Origin: Oscillospiraceae bacterium
GTDB taxonomy: Bacteria; Bacillota; Clostridia; Saccharofermentanales; Saccharofermentanaceae
Assembly (NCBI GenBank): GCA_902764825.1
Contig: CACWXL010000013.1
Span: 1 to 64,000, forward strand
Direction: 5' to 3'
DNA: 64,000 bases
This document shows, piece after piece, positions 17,934 to 26,930 of this stretch (its first letter is position 1; each line of letters opens with the position of its first letter). The translations under genes were made by a program, and so were the position numbers. The notes under the pieces are model-generated. The model was given only the letters and a program-made list of their open reading frames with translations. It searched no databases and was not told the DNA's origin.

Positions 17934-18560
17934 ATGAATATGCTTAAGAAGACAGCTTCAGGGATCATGGTCCTTGTTCTTTTGTTGGGAAATTCCGCGT
18001 GCTCATCGAAAAGGTTTTCTTTCGAGAACATAAAAGACGTTGCAGAACAATGCGGTCTTGAGGAAACAGACGATGTTGGCAGGCTCGCAAAAGACATTTA
18101 CGGCATGCAGGACTATAACGAACTGGTCTATATCGCCACGGATAAACCTGCCAAAGCTCAGAAGATCTACGATGAGATATATAACAAATCCAACACCTAT
18201 CCCAAGGCAGAAGTTAAGGCTGCTGCAGTCATGTACTCGAATGTGATAAACGGTGAAGGAAAAGCGATAAGTGAGTATGCACTTGTGTTTACCTTCAAGA
18301 ACAGCAGGAAGGCAGCTGAGTTTTACAATAAAACGGAAGAAGAATTCAAGATCTTGGATCGTGAGAAAGGAAAAAACAAATACGAGTACTTTTTGATTTC
18401 CGGCCACAACGATCAGGTGACAACGCTGTATGGAGAGTATCTTGAAGGAAAGACCGTAGTATTATTAAGCGGTTCCGGATATAAGAAGAACGACTTCACG
18501 CTCGTTGACCGCTTCTGCCGTGAGGCGGATGTCAAAACGCCTGAATCGCTTATAAAATAA
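17934..18560 (+). CDS. lipoprotein of unknown function
   Basis: A 208-residue protein with a lipoprotein signal peptide: KK, a hydrophobic core of about 13 residues and NSAC as a relaxed lipobox (Cys near residue 21). The start at 17934 follows GGAGGGG. The mature part is mixed alpha/beta with a DUF4358-like look (KAAAVMYSNVINGEGKAISEYALVF), but I would not assert a family. It should sit on the outer face of the membrane. It precedes a polytopic membrane protein by 12 bases and an ABC exporter, suggesting a shared envelope role. Confidence 0.82.
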   Translation: MNMLKKTASGIMVLVLLLGNSACSSKRFSFENIKDVAEQCGLEETDDVGRLAKDIYGMQDYNELVYIATDKPAKAQKIYDEIYNKSNTYPKAEVKAAAVMYSNVINGEGKAISEYALVFTFKNSRKAAEFYNKTEEEFKILDREKGKNKYEYFLISGHNDQVTTLYGEYLEGKTVVLLSGSGYKKNDFTLVDRFCREADVKTPESLIK

Positions 18561-18572
18561 GGCTTTTGCGGA

Positions 18573-20609
18573 ATGAACAAAAAGGCTCTCAGGACTATCT
18601 TACTGATTCTGATTATCCCGCTTATTGCCGAGGTATTCTTCTTCAATTTCAGGTTCTGGGAATCTATATTCTTTAAAGAGATTACAGATTACAACATTAC
18701 AAACGATGCAAACAACATCGAAGTTGCCGGCATAGATGCGCCTGTAAGGAATATCCGGATCGATTATCCGGACGGCCTAAACAGCGCCAAGGCCTGCCAT
18801 CTGCAGATAACCATTTCCGATGAGGCAAATACAGATCTGGAACTGCCCTTAACTGAAGTTGTTCCCGCAGTGGAGGAGAGCAGATACATAAGGATCTATC
18901 CTGACGGAAACGTGAAGGATATAAAGATCTCATTTGACGTCAATGAAGTTCCGGATGCATCAGGATTCGGAGTTAAGCTCAACAGCGCACGGCCTTTCTT
19001 CATTCATGTCACAAGAGTTGTATTTATCGCCGTTCTCATGGCTTTGATCCTTCTGTTCAGGCCCGGATCTGAGATCTATAAGATGCCTTTGTGCGGCAGT
19101 GACAATAAGATATACGACAGGAACAAGATCTATGTGCTGCTCGGTATTTCCGCACTTGTCTGCCTGTGGATGCTCATTGTTTATGCATTCAATTACGATA
19201 TAACGCAGCATTACAGAGCAGGACATGTCGAAGCGATCTACACATATCAGGCTGAGTCGATCCTGAACGGCCACGTATGGCTGGATTTTACCCCGCCGAA
19301 ATATCTGTCTGAGATGGCCAACCCTTATGACTTTAATGCAAGGCTTAATATGGCCCGTGAGACCGGTGAGTCTTTCAAGCTGGACTTCGCATTCTTTGAC
19401 GGAAAGTATTACAGCTATTACGGGATCGTTCCGACACTTATCTTCTATCTTCCTTTTGTTGCGCTGACCGGACTTCACCTCAACAATTCAGTGCCGGTGC
19501 TTCTGATGGGAGTTGTGTTTATCGTATTTTCATTCCTGCTTATCTATAAGCTCGTCAGAAGATCTTATCCCGGGATATCTCTAGGCGTTTATTTCCTTCT
19601 GGTCCTTGTATTCACATTCGGCACAGGAGCATTTTACTGCGCGCAGACTCCGCACGTTTATTCCGTCGCATTCATATCGGCCATAATGTTTACGGTCATA
19701 GGTCTTTATAACTGGATATCCGCATCTGACAAACACTTTGAGGACAGCAGACTGCAGCTGTCCAAGGCAAGGCTTCTGATCGGAGCTGCCGCCATGGGAC
19801 TAGCAACAGGTTCGAGGCCCGTCTTCGGACTGTTTGCATTCCTCGCATTCCCGCTGTTTTATTCAGAGATCAAAGACAGGCTATTCTTCTCGAAAAAGGG
19901 ACTTGCCAACACATTATGCGTGATCCTTCCGCTCCTTCTTATCGGTTCTGCGGTCCTGTATTTTAACAGGATAAGATTCGGAAGCTTCTTTGACTTCGGC
20001 AACACTTATAATCTTTCCGAGATGGACCTTCAGAACAGGCATTTAGGCATAAGAAGATTATGGTTAGGTCTATTTGAATACCTGTTCCAGCCTCTGAAGA
20101 TCAGCGGCAGATTCCCTTATGTGGAGAGCATTTACGATTACAGGAACCATCCGACGGATTATATGGGCTACATGTTCTTCGATCCGGTATTCGGCGGATA
20201 TTTTGCGCTGTGCCCTGTCTGTCTTTGCATCGTGTTCTTAAGAGAATGCAAAAAAGCGCTCTCTTCCGTGAAGATGTATTGGTTATGTGTTATCTCACTT
20301 GTATTTGCTGCAATCCTGCTCTTGACGGATATCGAGCTTACCGGCATCACATTAAGATATCAGATGGATTTCGGCCTTCCGGTCGCATTGACGGCGGTAC
20401 TTATCCTGACCGTGCTCATGAGGAAAGCAGAGGATCCGTCTTATAAGTATGTCTTTAAGGCAGCGCTTGTCGTGCTGATAGTCTTAACGGGTGTAACAGT
20501 GTTACACAACCTGTTTATTATGCTTGCCGACAGCAAACAGTGGGCATTGATGGCAACCAATCCCAAGCTGTATTATTCTGTTAAGTATCTTCTTTTCGCA
20601 TTGAGATAA
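18573..20609 (+). CDS. polytopic membrane protein, GT-C glycosyltransferase-like
   Basis: A 678-residue protein with an N-terminal membrane segment (residues 5-25), a beta-rich extracytoplasmic domain (about 35-140), and then about 11 membrane segments. The loop with NPYDFNARLNMARETGESF and DFAFFDGKYYSYYGIVP resembles the conserved outer loop of GT-C lipid-phosphosugar-dependent glycosyltransferase-like proteins. Such proteins usually glycosylate envelope polymers or proteins on the outer face. The catalytic acid is not certain. The ribosome binding site is weak. It lies between a lipoprotein and an ABC exporter. Confidence 0.7.
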   Translation: MNKKALRTILLILIIPLIAEVFFFNFRFWESIFFKEITDYNITNDANNIEVAGIDAPVRNIRIDYPDGLNSAKACHLQITISDEANTDLELPLTEVVPAVEESRYIRIYPDGNVKDIKISFDVNEVPDASGFGVKLNSARPFFIHVTRVVFIAVLMALILLFRPGSEIYKMPLCGSDNKIYDRNKIYVLLGISALVCLWMLIVYAFNYDITQHYRAGHVEAIYTYQAESILNGHVWLDFTPPKYLSEMANPYDFNARLNMARETGESFKLDFAFFDGKYYSYYGIVPTLIFYLPFVALTGLHLNNSVPVLLMGVVFIVFSFLLIYKLVRRSYPGISLGVYFLLVLVFTFGTGAFYCAQTPHVYSVAFISAIMFTVIGLYNWISASDKHFEDSRLQLSKARLLIGAAAMGLATGSRPVFGLFAFLAFPLFYSEIKDRLFFSKKGLANTLCVILPLLLIGSAVLYFNRIRFGSFFDFGNTYNLSEMDLQNRHLGIRRLWLGLFEYLFQPLKISGRFPYVESIYDYRNHPTDYMGYMFFDPVFGGYFALCPVCLCIVFLRECKKALSSVKMYWLCVISLVFAAILLLTDIELTGITLRYQMDFGLPVALTAVLILTVLMRKAEDPSYKYVFKAALVVLIVLTGVTVLHNLFIMLADSKQWALMATNPKLYYSVKYLLFALR

Positions 20610-20646
20610 GGGACTCATATAACAATAAAATGCGGAGGATCTCTTT

Positions 20647-21381
20647 ATGATCGAAGCAAAGAATCTGACAATGGTGTACGGCAACGGCAACAAAGCCACC
20701 GACGATATCTCATTTAATATCAAGGCAGGTGAGATAGTCGGTTTTGCAGGTCCTAACGGCGCCGGCAAAACGACCGTTATCAAGATGCTCGCAGGCATCC
20801 TGAAACCTACATCAGGCACCGCGGTGATAAACGGTCACGACATCAATAAAGAGCCCGTCAAGGCGAAGATGTCATTTGCATATATCGCTGACAATCCGGA
20901 CATACTTATCCAGCTCACGGGCCTTGAATATCTGAACTTTATCGCCGACATGTATGAAGTAAAAGAAGATGTAAGGAAAGAGAAGATAAAGGTGCTCTCA
21001 GAGCGCTTCGGAATGAAGGATGTCCTGAACACTCAAATGAGGGAATACTCTCACGGCATGAGGCAGAAGCTCATGGTTATCTCTGCGCTCATCCACGATC
21101 CGCCGGCATGGATCCTTGACGAGCCGATGACGGGACTAGACCCCTCTGCCGCATTCGAATTAAAGCAGATGATGAGAGAGCATGCGAAGGCAGGGAATGC
21201 CGTGCTGTTCTCAACACACGTCCTGGAAGTCGCAGAGCAGCTCTGTGACAGGATAATAATAATCAACAACGGAAAGATAGTAAGCGAAGGAACGCTCGAA
21301 TACTTAAGGCTTACGAATCCCGGAATGACTTTGGAAGAGATCTTCGTAAAGCTCACGGGAAAGCCGGAGAATGAAGCATGA
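20647..21381 (+). CDS. ABC transporter ATP-binding protein
   Basis: A 244-residue nucleotide-binding domain. Walker A is GPNGAGKTT (about residues 37-45), the signature is the relaxed form YSHGMRQKL, and Walker B is WILDEPMTGLD, followed by the H-loop in FSTHVLEVAEQL. The family is that of exporter-type ATPases (CcmA/DrrA-like). GGAGG precedes the start. Its last four bases overlap the permease start, so the two are made together and form one transporter. Confidence 0.95.
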   Translation: MIEAKNLTMVYGNGNKATDDISFNIKAGEIVGFAGPNGAGKTTVIKMLAGILKPTSGTAVINGHDINKEPVKAKMSFAYIADNPDILIQLTGLEYLNFIADMYEVKEDVRKEKIKVLSERFGMKDVLNTQMREYSHGMRQKLMVISALIHDPPAWILDEPMTGLDPSAAFELKQMMREHAKAGNAVLFSTHVLEVAEQLCDRIIIINNGKIVSEGTLEYLRLTNPGMTLEEIFVKLTGKPENEA

Positions 21382-23048
21382 ACAAAGCAAGGGCACTTTA
21401 CAAGGCATTCAGTTCAAATCTTGAGATGCCCAAGCCGAACGGCGAGAAAAAGGTCAAGCTCTACAACCGTTTCGGCATGATCGCGTTTATCGGAATTATG
21501 GTGCCGGTATCAGTGATCGTGGGCTATGTGACTTATGTCCTGACGGATCTGCTCTATCTTCTCGACGGCAATTCATACGGTCTATTGTCAGAACTCGATC
21601 TCATATCGGCTTTTGCCATGATCTTCGGAATGCCTCTGATGTTCAGCGTGCTGTTCTTCTCATCGGACCTCTCATTTCTTACGGCACTTCCCGTATCACC
21701 CGTAACGCTTTACCGGGCGAGGTTCTGGCACACGTTCAAGGCAGAGAACGTAATGACGTCGAATGTTCTTTTCGCGATCTACATCGGATATTTCATAGCG
21801 GCAATAAAGCACACAGGCTTTGCATATGCGCTCCATCCTGTTGCGCTTATAGCTTCGTTCGCAGGATTTATCAGTTCGCTCCTTCTGCCTCTGATCTACT
21901 GCTCGATCTTAGCGCTGCTTCTGATGCTCGCGCTCAGGAAGATCAACAGGGCGGATATCTACTATCATTCGTCGCTCGTGCTGCTTGTCGCATTTACTTT
22001 GATGTTCCTCTTGTCTTTCAGAGGGTACGGCAGGATCAGCATGGCAAATTACCTGGATTCGCTCGTGATCGGCAATAACGAATTTACTGCGATATGCAAT
22101 GTCTTATTCCCGACAAATTATCTGACGACGCTTGCCATCAGGACGCACAGGATACTGCCTCTTATAGTCTCGGTCTTATTCGTTGCAGGCGTTTACGGTC
22201 TCTCGGTCCTTACGGCATTTCTGACATACCGCAAAGGGCTTTTTGCATCTGCCGTCACAAGCAACAGAAAAGCTTCACGCAAAGTGCATGCAGGGGAAGG
22301 CAGCCACAGGATATTCAGTTCGCTCGTGATCAAGGAATTCAAGGTCTTGATGAGGACCATGACCTACAGGATGAACTGTGTTTATGCAAATATCTTATGG
22401 CCCGTGGCAGCCGTCATCTTCATAACCCAGGCACCCAGATTCGAGATCATTAAGATATTCAGATATAACCTGAGGGAAGGCGATGCGCTGAGCCATGTGA
22501 TACTCTTTTCTGCAGTCGTCGCGATGGCATTTATATCCTCAGGCTTAAACTCCATTGCATCGACTTCATTTACCAGGGAAGGCAAACATATAGACATGCT
22601 TAAATATCTTCCGGCACCTTTGGACAAGCAGATCAAGGCGAAGGTCCTTATCGCAGTCCTCTTCACGTTTATTCCCGTGCTTATCTCGGTGATCATAATC
22701 GCAGCAGGACTTGGCGTTCTCTACATGCTTCCGGTCTATATTGCAGTATCTCTGGCAGGCATCCTTACTGCGACGATCGCCGGTGTCATCATGGATTCGA
22801 TCTCGCCTTATACGGTATGGTCTGACGAACTGAGCGCTCTCCGCGGCAATCTCAACTGCTTCTTTAACCTTGCTGCCGAGATGATCGGTGCACTTGTTAC
22901 CGGAGGCATCTCATACGGTATCTACATGATCTCGAAAAGCGCATTTATCACCATCTCAGTGATCACTTTAATGCTTGTCATATCAAGCGTTATCTGCATC
23001 CTTAAAGGACTTCCAAAGACAAGGAAAAATATCGAACTGCTTAAATAA
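21378..23048 (+). CDS. ABC exporter permease
   Basis: A 556-residue membrane protein with about 12 hydrophobic segments split into two clusters by a central loop near residues 290-330 (RKASRKVHAGEGSHRIF). The start overlaps the ATPase gene by four bases. Two copies of the half-sized ABC-2 type architecture in one chain would make it a full membrane unit working with an ATPase dimer. Substrate is unknown; context with a lipoprotein and a GT-C-like protein suggests an envelope component or a lipid/peptide. Confidence 0.85.
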   Translation: MNKARALYKAFSSNLEMPKPNGEKKVKLYNRFGMIAFIGIMVPVSVIVGYVTYVLTDLLYLLDGNSYGLLSELDLISAFAMIFGMPLMFSVLFFSSDLSFLTALPVSPVTLYRARFWHTFKAENVMTSNVLFAIYIGYFIAAIKHTGFAYALHPVALIASFAGFISSLLLPLIYCSILALLLMLALRKINRADIYYHSSLVLLVAFTLMFLLSFRGYGRISMANYLDSLVIGNNEFTAICNVLFPTNYLTTLAIRTHRILPLIVSVLFVAGVYGLSVLTAFLTYRKGLFASAVTSNRKASRKVHAGEGSHRIFSSLVIKEFKVLMRTMTYRMNCVYANILWPVAAVIFITQAPRFEIIKIFRYNLREGDALSHVILFSAVVAMAFISSGLNSIASTSFTREGKHIDMLKYLPAPLDKQIKAKVLIAVLFTFIPVLISVIIIAAGLGVLYMLPVYIAVSLAGILTATIAGVIMDSISPYTVWSDELSALRGNLNCFFNLAAEMIGALVTGGISYGIYMISKSAFITISVITLMLVISSVICILKGLPKTRKNIELLK

Positions 23049-23119
23049 GCAACCCCTTGAACTAGTGTTATACTTACAACTGTGTCTACACACTTAATCT
23101 TTCGCAGGGGGAATCACTA

Positions 23120-24655
23120 ATGAAAAAGGTAATCATTGTCGGAGCAGGCATCTCCGGAATGACTGCAGGTATTATCCTGCAGAACTCGGGATTTTCGACA
23201 GAGATCTACGAGAAGAATCCCGTGGCAGGCGGAGAGCTTACCGGCTGGAAGCGCGACGGCGTTTACATCGACAACTGCATCAACTATCTCATGTGCAGCA
23301 AGAAGGGCAGTGCCATGAATGAATTATGGCACGAGATCGGAATGCTCGATGACAGCGTAAAGATGTATTCCAAGGACTACTTCTTCAAATATATCGGACA
23401 CGGCGGCGAGATCACATACTGGAGAGACAAGGAAAGAACAAAGCGTGAGATGCTCGCACTCTCACCTGAGGATAAGGATGTCATAGAGAAGTTTTTCGAG
23501 AATGTCACAAGAGCAGAGAGCATGATAATGCCTATCGACAAGCCGATGGACAAGATGGGTCCGAGAGACTTCATGAAGCTCGGTGACTTCGTAAAGAACG
23601 TTCCCGCCGCGCAGAAGGCATATAAAGGCGTAAGCGTAAAGGACCTTGCTGACAGCTTCAAGAGCCCTGTATTAAGGAGCTCCTGTTTGCTCACACACCC
23701 TGAGATGACACAGGCATATTCGTTCATCATGTCATATGCGATGGTCACATCCGGAAGCGGAGATATCCCTGAGGGCGGATCTCTTGCAGCAGCAATGAGG
23801 ATCGCGAACAGATATCAGGAAAAGGGCGGCAAGCTCCACTTAAACAGTCCTGTTAAGAGCGTTAAGATCAACGGCAAAACCGCTTCAGGAATCGTTCTTG
23901 AAGACGGCACTGAAGTCGCGGCAGATTACGTTATCTGCGCTACTGATGCAAATCACACATTCACGCATCTCCTGCCTTCCGAATACATGCCCAAGAAGCT
24001 CAGGAAGTGCTTTGACGATAAGGAGCATTTCTCGGTATTCAGCAAGTACCACGCAGCATTTGTTGTAGACGGCAAGATGAATGTCGATCCCGATACAACA
24101 TGCTGGGAGAGCGACGGCATCAAGGTCTGGGACAGAGAGATCAAGGACATCGGATTCATCTGCTACGACTACGATCCTTCTCTTACGCCTGAAGGAAAGA
24201 CGAGCATTCAGATGAAGCTTTTCCAGTACGGCAAGGAAGTCGACAACTGGTTCGAATTAGCCAAGGATCCTGAGAAGTATGAGGCCAAGAAGATGGAAGT
24301 CGCAGAGGCTCTCATGTCAGAGGTCGAGAAAAAGTTCCCTGAGACAAAGGGCAAGATAAGGATCCTTGATGTATGGACGCCGGTCTCATATGCGAAGCAC
24401 TGCAATGCATACAGAGGTGCATACATGGCCTTCGTCGCAGACAGGGATACAAAGACTGTTACCACACCGGGCGTCGTTAAGAAGCTCAAGAATGTATTCC
24501 TCGCAGGCCAGTGGCTCATGGGTTCAGGCGGACTTCCGCCGGCAACCGCGCAGGGCAAATATGCCGCATGGCGTGCGTGGAGTGCAAGTAAGATCTTAAT
24601 ATTTCCGGCATTCAGGGGTTGTCTCAAAAATGAGACGGCCCCTGTTTATTTATGA
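23120..24655 (+). CDS. FAD-dependent oxidoreductase, phytoene-desaturase-like
   Basis: A 511-residue flavoprotein with an N-terminal dinucleotide-binding motif (VGAGISGMTAG, residues 6-16) and an FAD-binding C-terminal GQWLMGSGGLPPATAQGK motif, the layout of the CrtI/NAD(P)-binding Rossmann amine-oxidase group. CAGGGGGAATC precedes the start. No carotenoid genes are nearby, so the substrate is open. The last ~14 residues are encoded inside a strong terminator hairpin, so the reading frame may have been extended by a mutation, or the true C-terminus is unusual. Confidence 0.88.
   Translation: MKKVIIVGAGISGMTAGIILQNSGFSTEIYEKNPVAGGELTGWKRDGVYIDNCINYLMCSKKGSAMNELWHEIGMLDDSVKMYSKDYFFKYIGHGGEITYWRDKERTKREMLALSPEDKDVIEKFFENVTRAESMIMPIDKPMDKMGPRDFMKLGDFVKNVPAAQKAYKGVSVKDLADSFKSPVLRSSCLLTHPEMTQAYSFIMSYAMVTSGSGDIPEGGSLAAAMRIANRYQEKGGKLHLNSPVKSVKINGKTASGIVLEDGTEVAADYVICATDANHTFTHLLPSEYMPKKLRKCFDDKEHFSVFSKYHAAFVVDGKMNVDPDTTCWESDGIKVWDREIKDIGFICYDYDPSLTPEGKTSIQMKLFQYGKEVDNWFELAKDPEKYEAKKMEVAEALMSEVEKKFPETKGKIRILDVWTPVSYAKHCNAYRGAYMAFVADRDTKTVTTPGVVKKLKNVFLAGQWLMGSGGLPPATAQGKYAAWRAWSASKILIFPAFRGCLKNETAPVYL
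24613..24651 (+). terminator. strong terminator inside the 3' end of the oxidoreductase gene
   Basis: CAGGGGTTGTCTCA (24613-24626) pairs with TGAGACGGCCCCTG (24631-24644, two G-U pairs) around AAAA, followed by TTTATTTAT. The stop codon of the gene is at 24653-24655, after the hairpin. Confidence 0.9.
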
Positions 24656-24689
24656 TAATGCAGCTTTTTATCAATTATTATTGACCGGA

Positions 24690-24698
24690 TGTTATAAT
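24690..24698 (+). promoter_or_regulatory. extended -10 promoter
   Basis: TG-T-TATAAT at 24690-24698, 35 bases before the gene at 24733. No matching -35 box at the right distance. Confidence 0.6.
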
Positions 24699-24732
24699 GA
24701 AATCACTCTTGCAAAGGAATAGGGATAAAGAT

Positions 24733-26004
24733 ATGGCTAAAGAATGGTCTAATGAGAGCGGCGATATTTTCGAGAGATTCGCAGCAGGGATCGATGATGC
24801 GATAAGTAAGGGTGAGAGCCTGGACGCGGCTGACCGTGATCTGAATTACGGTATCAAGCTTCAGCACGACAGGCTTGAGAAGCATGGCGTGACCATGAAG
24901 ATGGATATAACACCGAGAGGCGCATGGACGGAAGGATTTAAGCTGGGGCGCTTTCAGGGCGACGATCATTTCGAGTTCTATAAAGAGAGCCGCACCTGCA
25001 AAAAGGATGAGTCCTATTACAAGAACGGCAGGCGCCTTTATAGAAATGTGGACAATTACAAGCTTACCCAGACGGTAACGGATTTTGCGACGGAGGAGAA
25101 TCCTGCTGACAGACAGTACAAATGTCCTTCGTGCGGAGCTGTATCTACAGTTGCGCAGCTCGTTGCAGGGTGCCCTTACTGCGGAACCAAATTCAAGATG
25201 TCTGATTTCTATCCGAAGATAACCAACTACTATTTCAATCTGGACATCGGTTACAAATCAGGAAGGACTGCAAAGATCTGCAAATGGTCGATCCCGATCA
25301 CTTTTGCCGCAATAATTACTCCGTTTCTTTTGTTCAGCTGCAGTGCTGCGCTTGCAGAGCACCGCACTGCCAGTCCATGGGGTATTTTCATGATAGGCCT
25401 GATCTTAGCTTTGATCTTCGGCCCCACTTTCGGTTACTGCATTGCTTACTGGATAGATAAGATGAAGTATGAGACCAACGATGCCAGAAGCAACAAGATG
25501 TCCACGATCTACAAGGGGTCGAGAACGGCCTTCAAAGATTATATGGAGAAGCTCTCTCAGGAGTATTCATATGAATACTTTGCCGATAAGACCGTTGCCC
25601 TGATAAAGATGCTCATATATTCCGACAAGCCGGAAGAGCTGACATTCTATAACGGTCCGGCATTAGATCCGTCACTCCAGAATATCCTGAATGTCACGTC
25701 ATTAGGTGAAGTAGGTATCACGAGGATGGAAGTCATCGGTGATTACGTTGTCGTTAATGCTAATGTGCATCTTGATGACACTTACATAAACGGAGAACAG
25801 ATCCGGGTTGTAAATGACATGTTCAGAGTCGTCATGAAGAAGAACATCACAAAGCCGGTTAATCTGGGCTTCAATATCACGAGCCTTCATTGCCCGAGCT
25901 GCGCAGGTTCTTACGATGCCACAAGGACAAAGACCTGTCCTCACTGCGGCTCTGCAAACAGGATCGAGGATGTCGACTGGGCCGTGGATTATCTCGGAAG
26001 ATAA
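24733..26004 (+). CDS. membrane protein with two zinc ribbons and a Tim44-like domain
   Basis: The start at 24733 follows AAGGAATAGGGATAAA; an ATG at 24697 lies inside the -10 box and is excluded. The 423-residue protein has a charged N-terminal ~115 residues, a first zinc ribbon (CPSCGAV...CPYCGTK, about 130-155), two membrane segments (about 190-250), a Tim44-like region (FKDYMEKLSQEYSYEYFADK on), and a second zinc ribbon at the C-terminus (CPSCAG...CPHCGS). Both ribbons have the full four cysteines. This architecture occurs in Firmicutes with no firm function. It lies 24 bases before a SUFU-domain gene, so the two are probably co-expressed. Confidence 0.72.
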   Translation: MAKEWSNESGDIFERFAAGIDDAISKGESLDAADRDLNYGIKLQHDRLEKHGVTMKMDITPRGAWTEGFKLGRFQGDDHFEFYKESRTCKKDESYYKNGRRLYRNVDNYKLTQTVTDFATEENPADRQYKCPSCGAVSTVAQLVAGCPYCGTKFKMSDFYPKITNYYFNLDIGYKSGRTAKICKWSIPITFAAIITPFLLFSCSAALAEHRTASPWGIFMIGLILALIFGPTFGYCIAYWIDKMKYETNDARSNKMSTIYKGSRTAFKDYMEKLSQEYSYEYFADKTVALIKMLIYSDKPEELTFYNGPALDPSLQNILNVTSLGEVGITRMEVIGDYVVVNANVHLDDTYINGEQIRVVNDMFRVVMKKNITKPVNLGFNITSLHCPSCAGSYDATRTKTCPHCGSANRIEDVDWAVDYLGR

Positions 26005-26028
26005 GCATCGTTTTAAGGAGGAGATAAC

Positions 26029-26718
26029 ATGGGATTATTCGACAAATTTAAGAAGAAAGAAAAACCCGAGAACATCGGCCCCATGTTCCTCTACAGCGAA
26101 AAGGAGCTGGAGGAAGTAGATGCCTATATCGCGAAGGCTTTCGGAAAGTTCGATAATGTCTTCCATGAGATTGTATCTCCCGACATCCATCTCGATGTCT
26201 GCTTTGTTCCGCCCACGGACGATGAGCCTTTCTATAAGCTTGTCACAATGGGTGCGGGCGCTTATGAGATGAAGATCCCGGAGAAGTGGAAGGAGTGGCA
26301 TATCGAGCGCGCCGAATATGTAATCTATGTTCCCAAAGACTGGAATATCAACAGCAGTGATATGAATGACTACTGGCCGATCAAGGTCCTTAAGGACACT
26401 GCGCGCCTGCCTATATGGTGCGATACCTGGCTTTCATTTGGACATACACTGCAGGCAGATGAGGCGGGAACCGCATATGCTCCGGGCACGAGGTTCAACA
26501 GCGTGATCCTGGATTTCTGCGAGAACCATCAAGGCGAAGTCAGGTTTGAGACTTCCACCGGCAAGACGATAACTTTCTATCAGGTTATACCGATGTTCCC
26601 CGACGAACTGAAGTTCAAGATGGACACCGGCGATGCAGGTGCTCTTTTCGACAAGTTCGAAGCAAAGGGAATCGAATACAAAGTCGTGGATAACAACAGA
26701 AGAAGCGCAATCGATTAA
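26029..26718 (+). CDS. SUFU (suppressor of fused) domain protein
   Basis: A 229-residue cytoplasmic protein with the SUFU fold features: HLDVCFVPPTDDEPFYKLVTMGAGAYEM in the first half, and WLSFGHTLQADEAGTAYAPGT in the second. Bacterial SUFU-domain proteins have been proposed as immunity proteins in polymorphic toxin systems, but no toxin gene is visible here. TTAAGGAGGAG precedes the start. The upstream zinc-ribbon membrane protein is its likely operon partner. A general protein-binding role is equally possible. Confidence 0.82.
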   Translation: MGLFDKFKKKEKPENIGPMFLYSEKELEEVDAYIAKAFGKFDNVFHEIVSPDIHLDVCFVPPTDDEPFYKLVTMGAGAYEMKIPEKWKEWHIERAEYVIYVPKDWNINSSDMNDYWPIKVLKDTARLPIWCDTWLSFGHTLQADEAGTAYAPGTRFNSVILDFCENHQGEVRFETSTGKTITFYQVIPMFPDELKFKMDTGDAGALFDKFEAKGIEYKVVDNNRRSAID

Positions 26719-26832
26719 TATTGCAGAATGGCACGAAGTTTTCGAGTCCTTGGTCTGCTTGCTGCCGTTCGTACCGACAGTTAGGAATTGTTGCTTCAAA
26801 TGTTGCTCTTTCTGTCCGCCCGGAAGGCAACA

Positions 26833-26850
26833 AATCCTTAACTAAGGATT
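26833..26850. repeat. short inverted repeat in the 212-base gap
   Basis: AATCCTTA (26833-26840) and TAAGGATT (26843-26850) form an 8-bp stem with a two-base loop between convergent genes. It lacks a proper T run. The remaining bases of 26719-26930 hold nothing else I can support. Confidence 0.35.
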
Positions 26851-26930
26851 GCCCTGGCCCTGAAGCAAAATAATCCGGACTGTTCTACCCAAATTGAGAC
26901 AGCTTTTTGATCCTCAGACAAGACCGATCA

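Noticed and set aside
18960..19478. Minus-strand open frame of 172 codons inside the GT-C-like gene
   Set aside because: Opposite a clear membrane protein gene; composition is that of an antisense shadow.
24697..24732. Upstream ATG start for the zinc-ribbon protein
   Set aside because: That ATG is part of the TATAATG -10 box, so it cannot be in the transcript in normal position.
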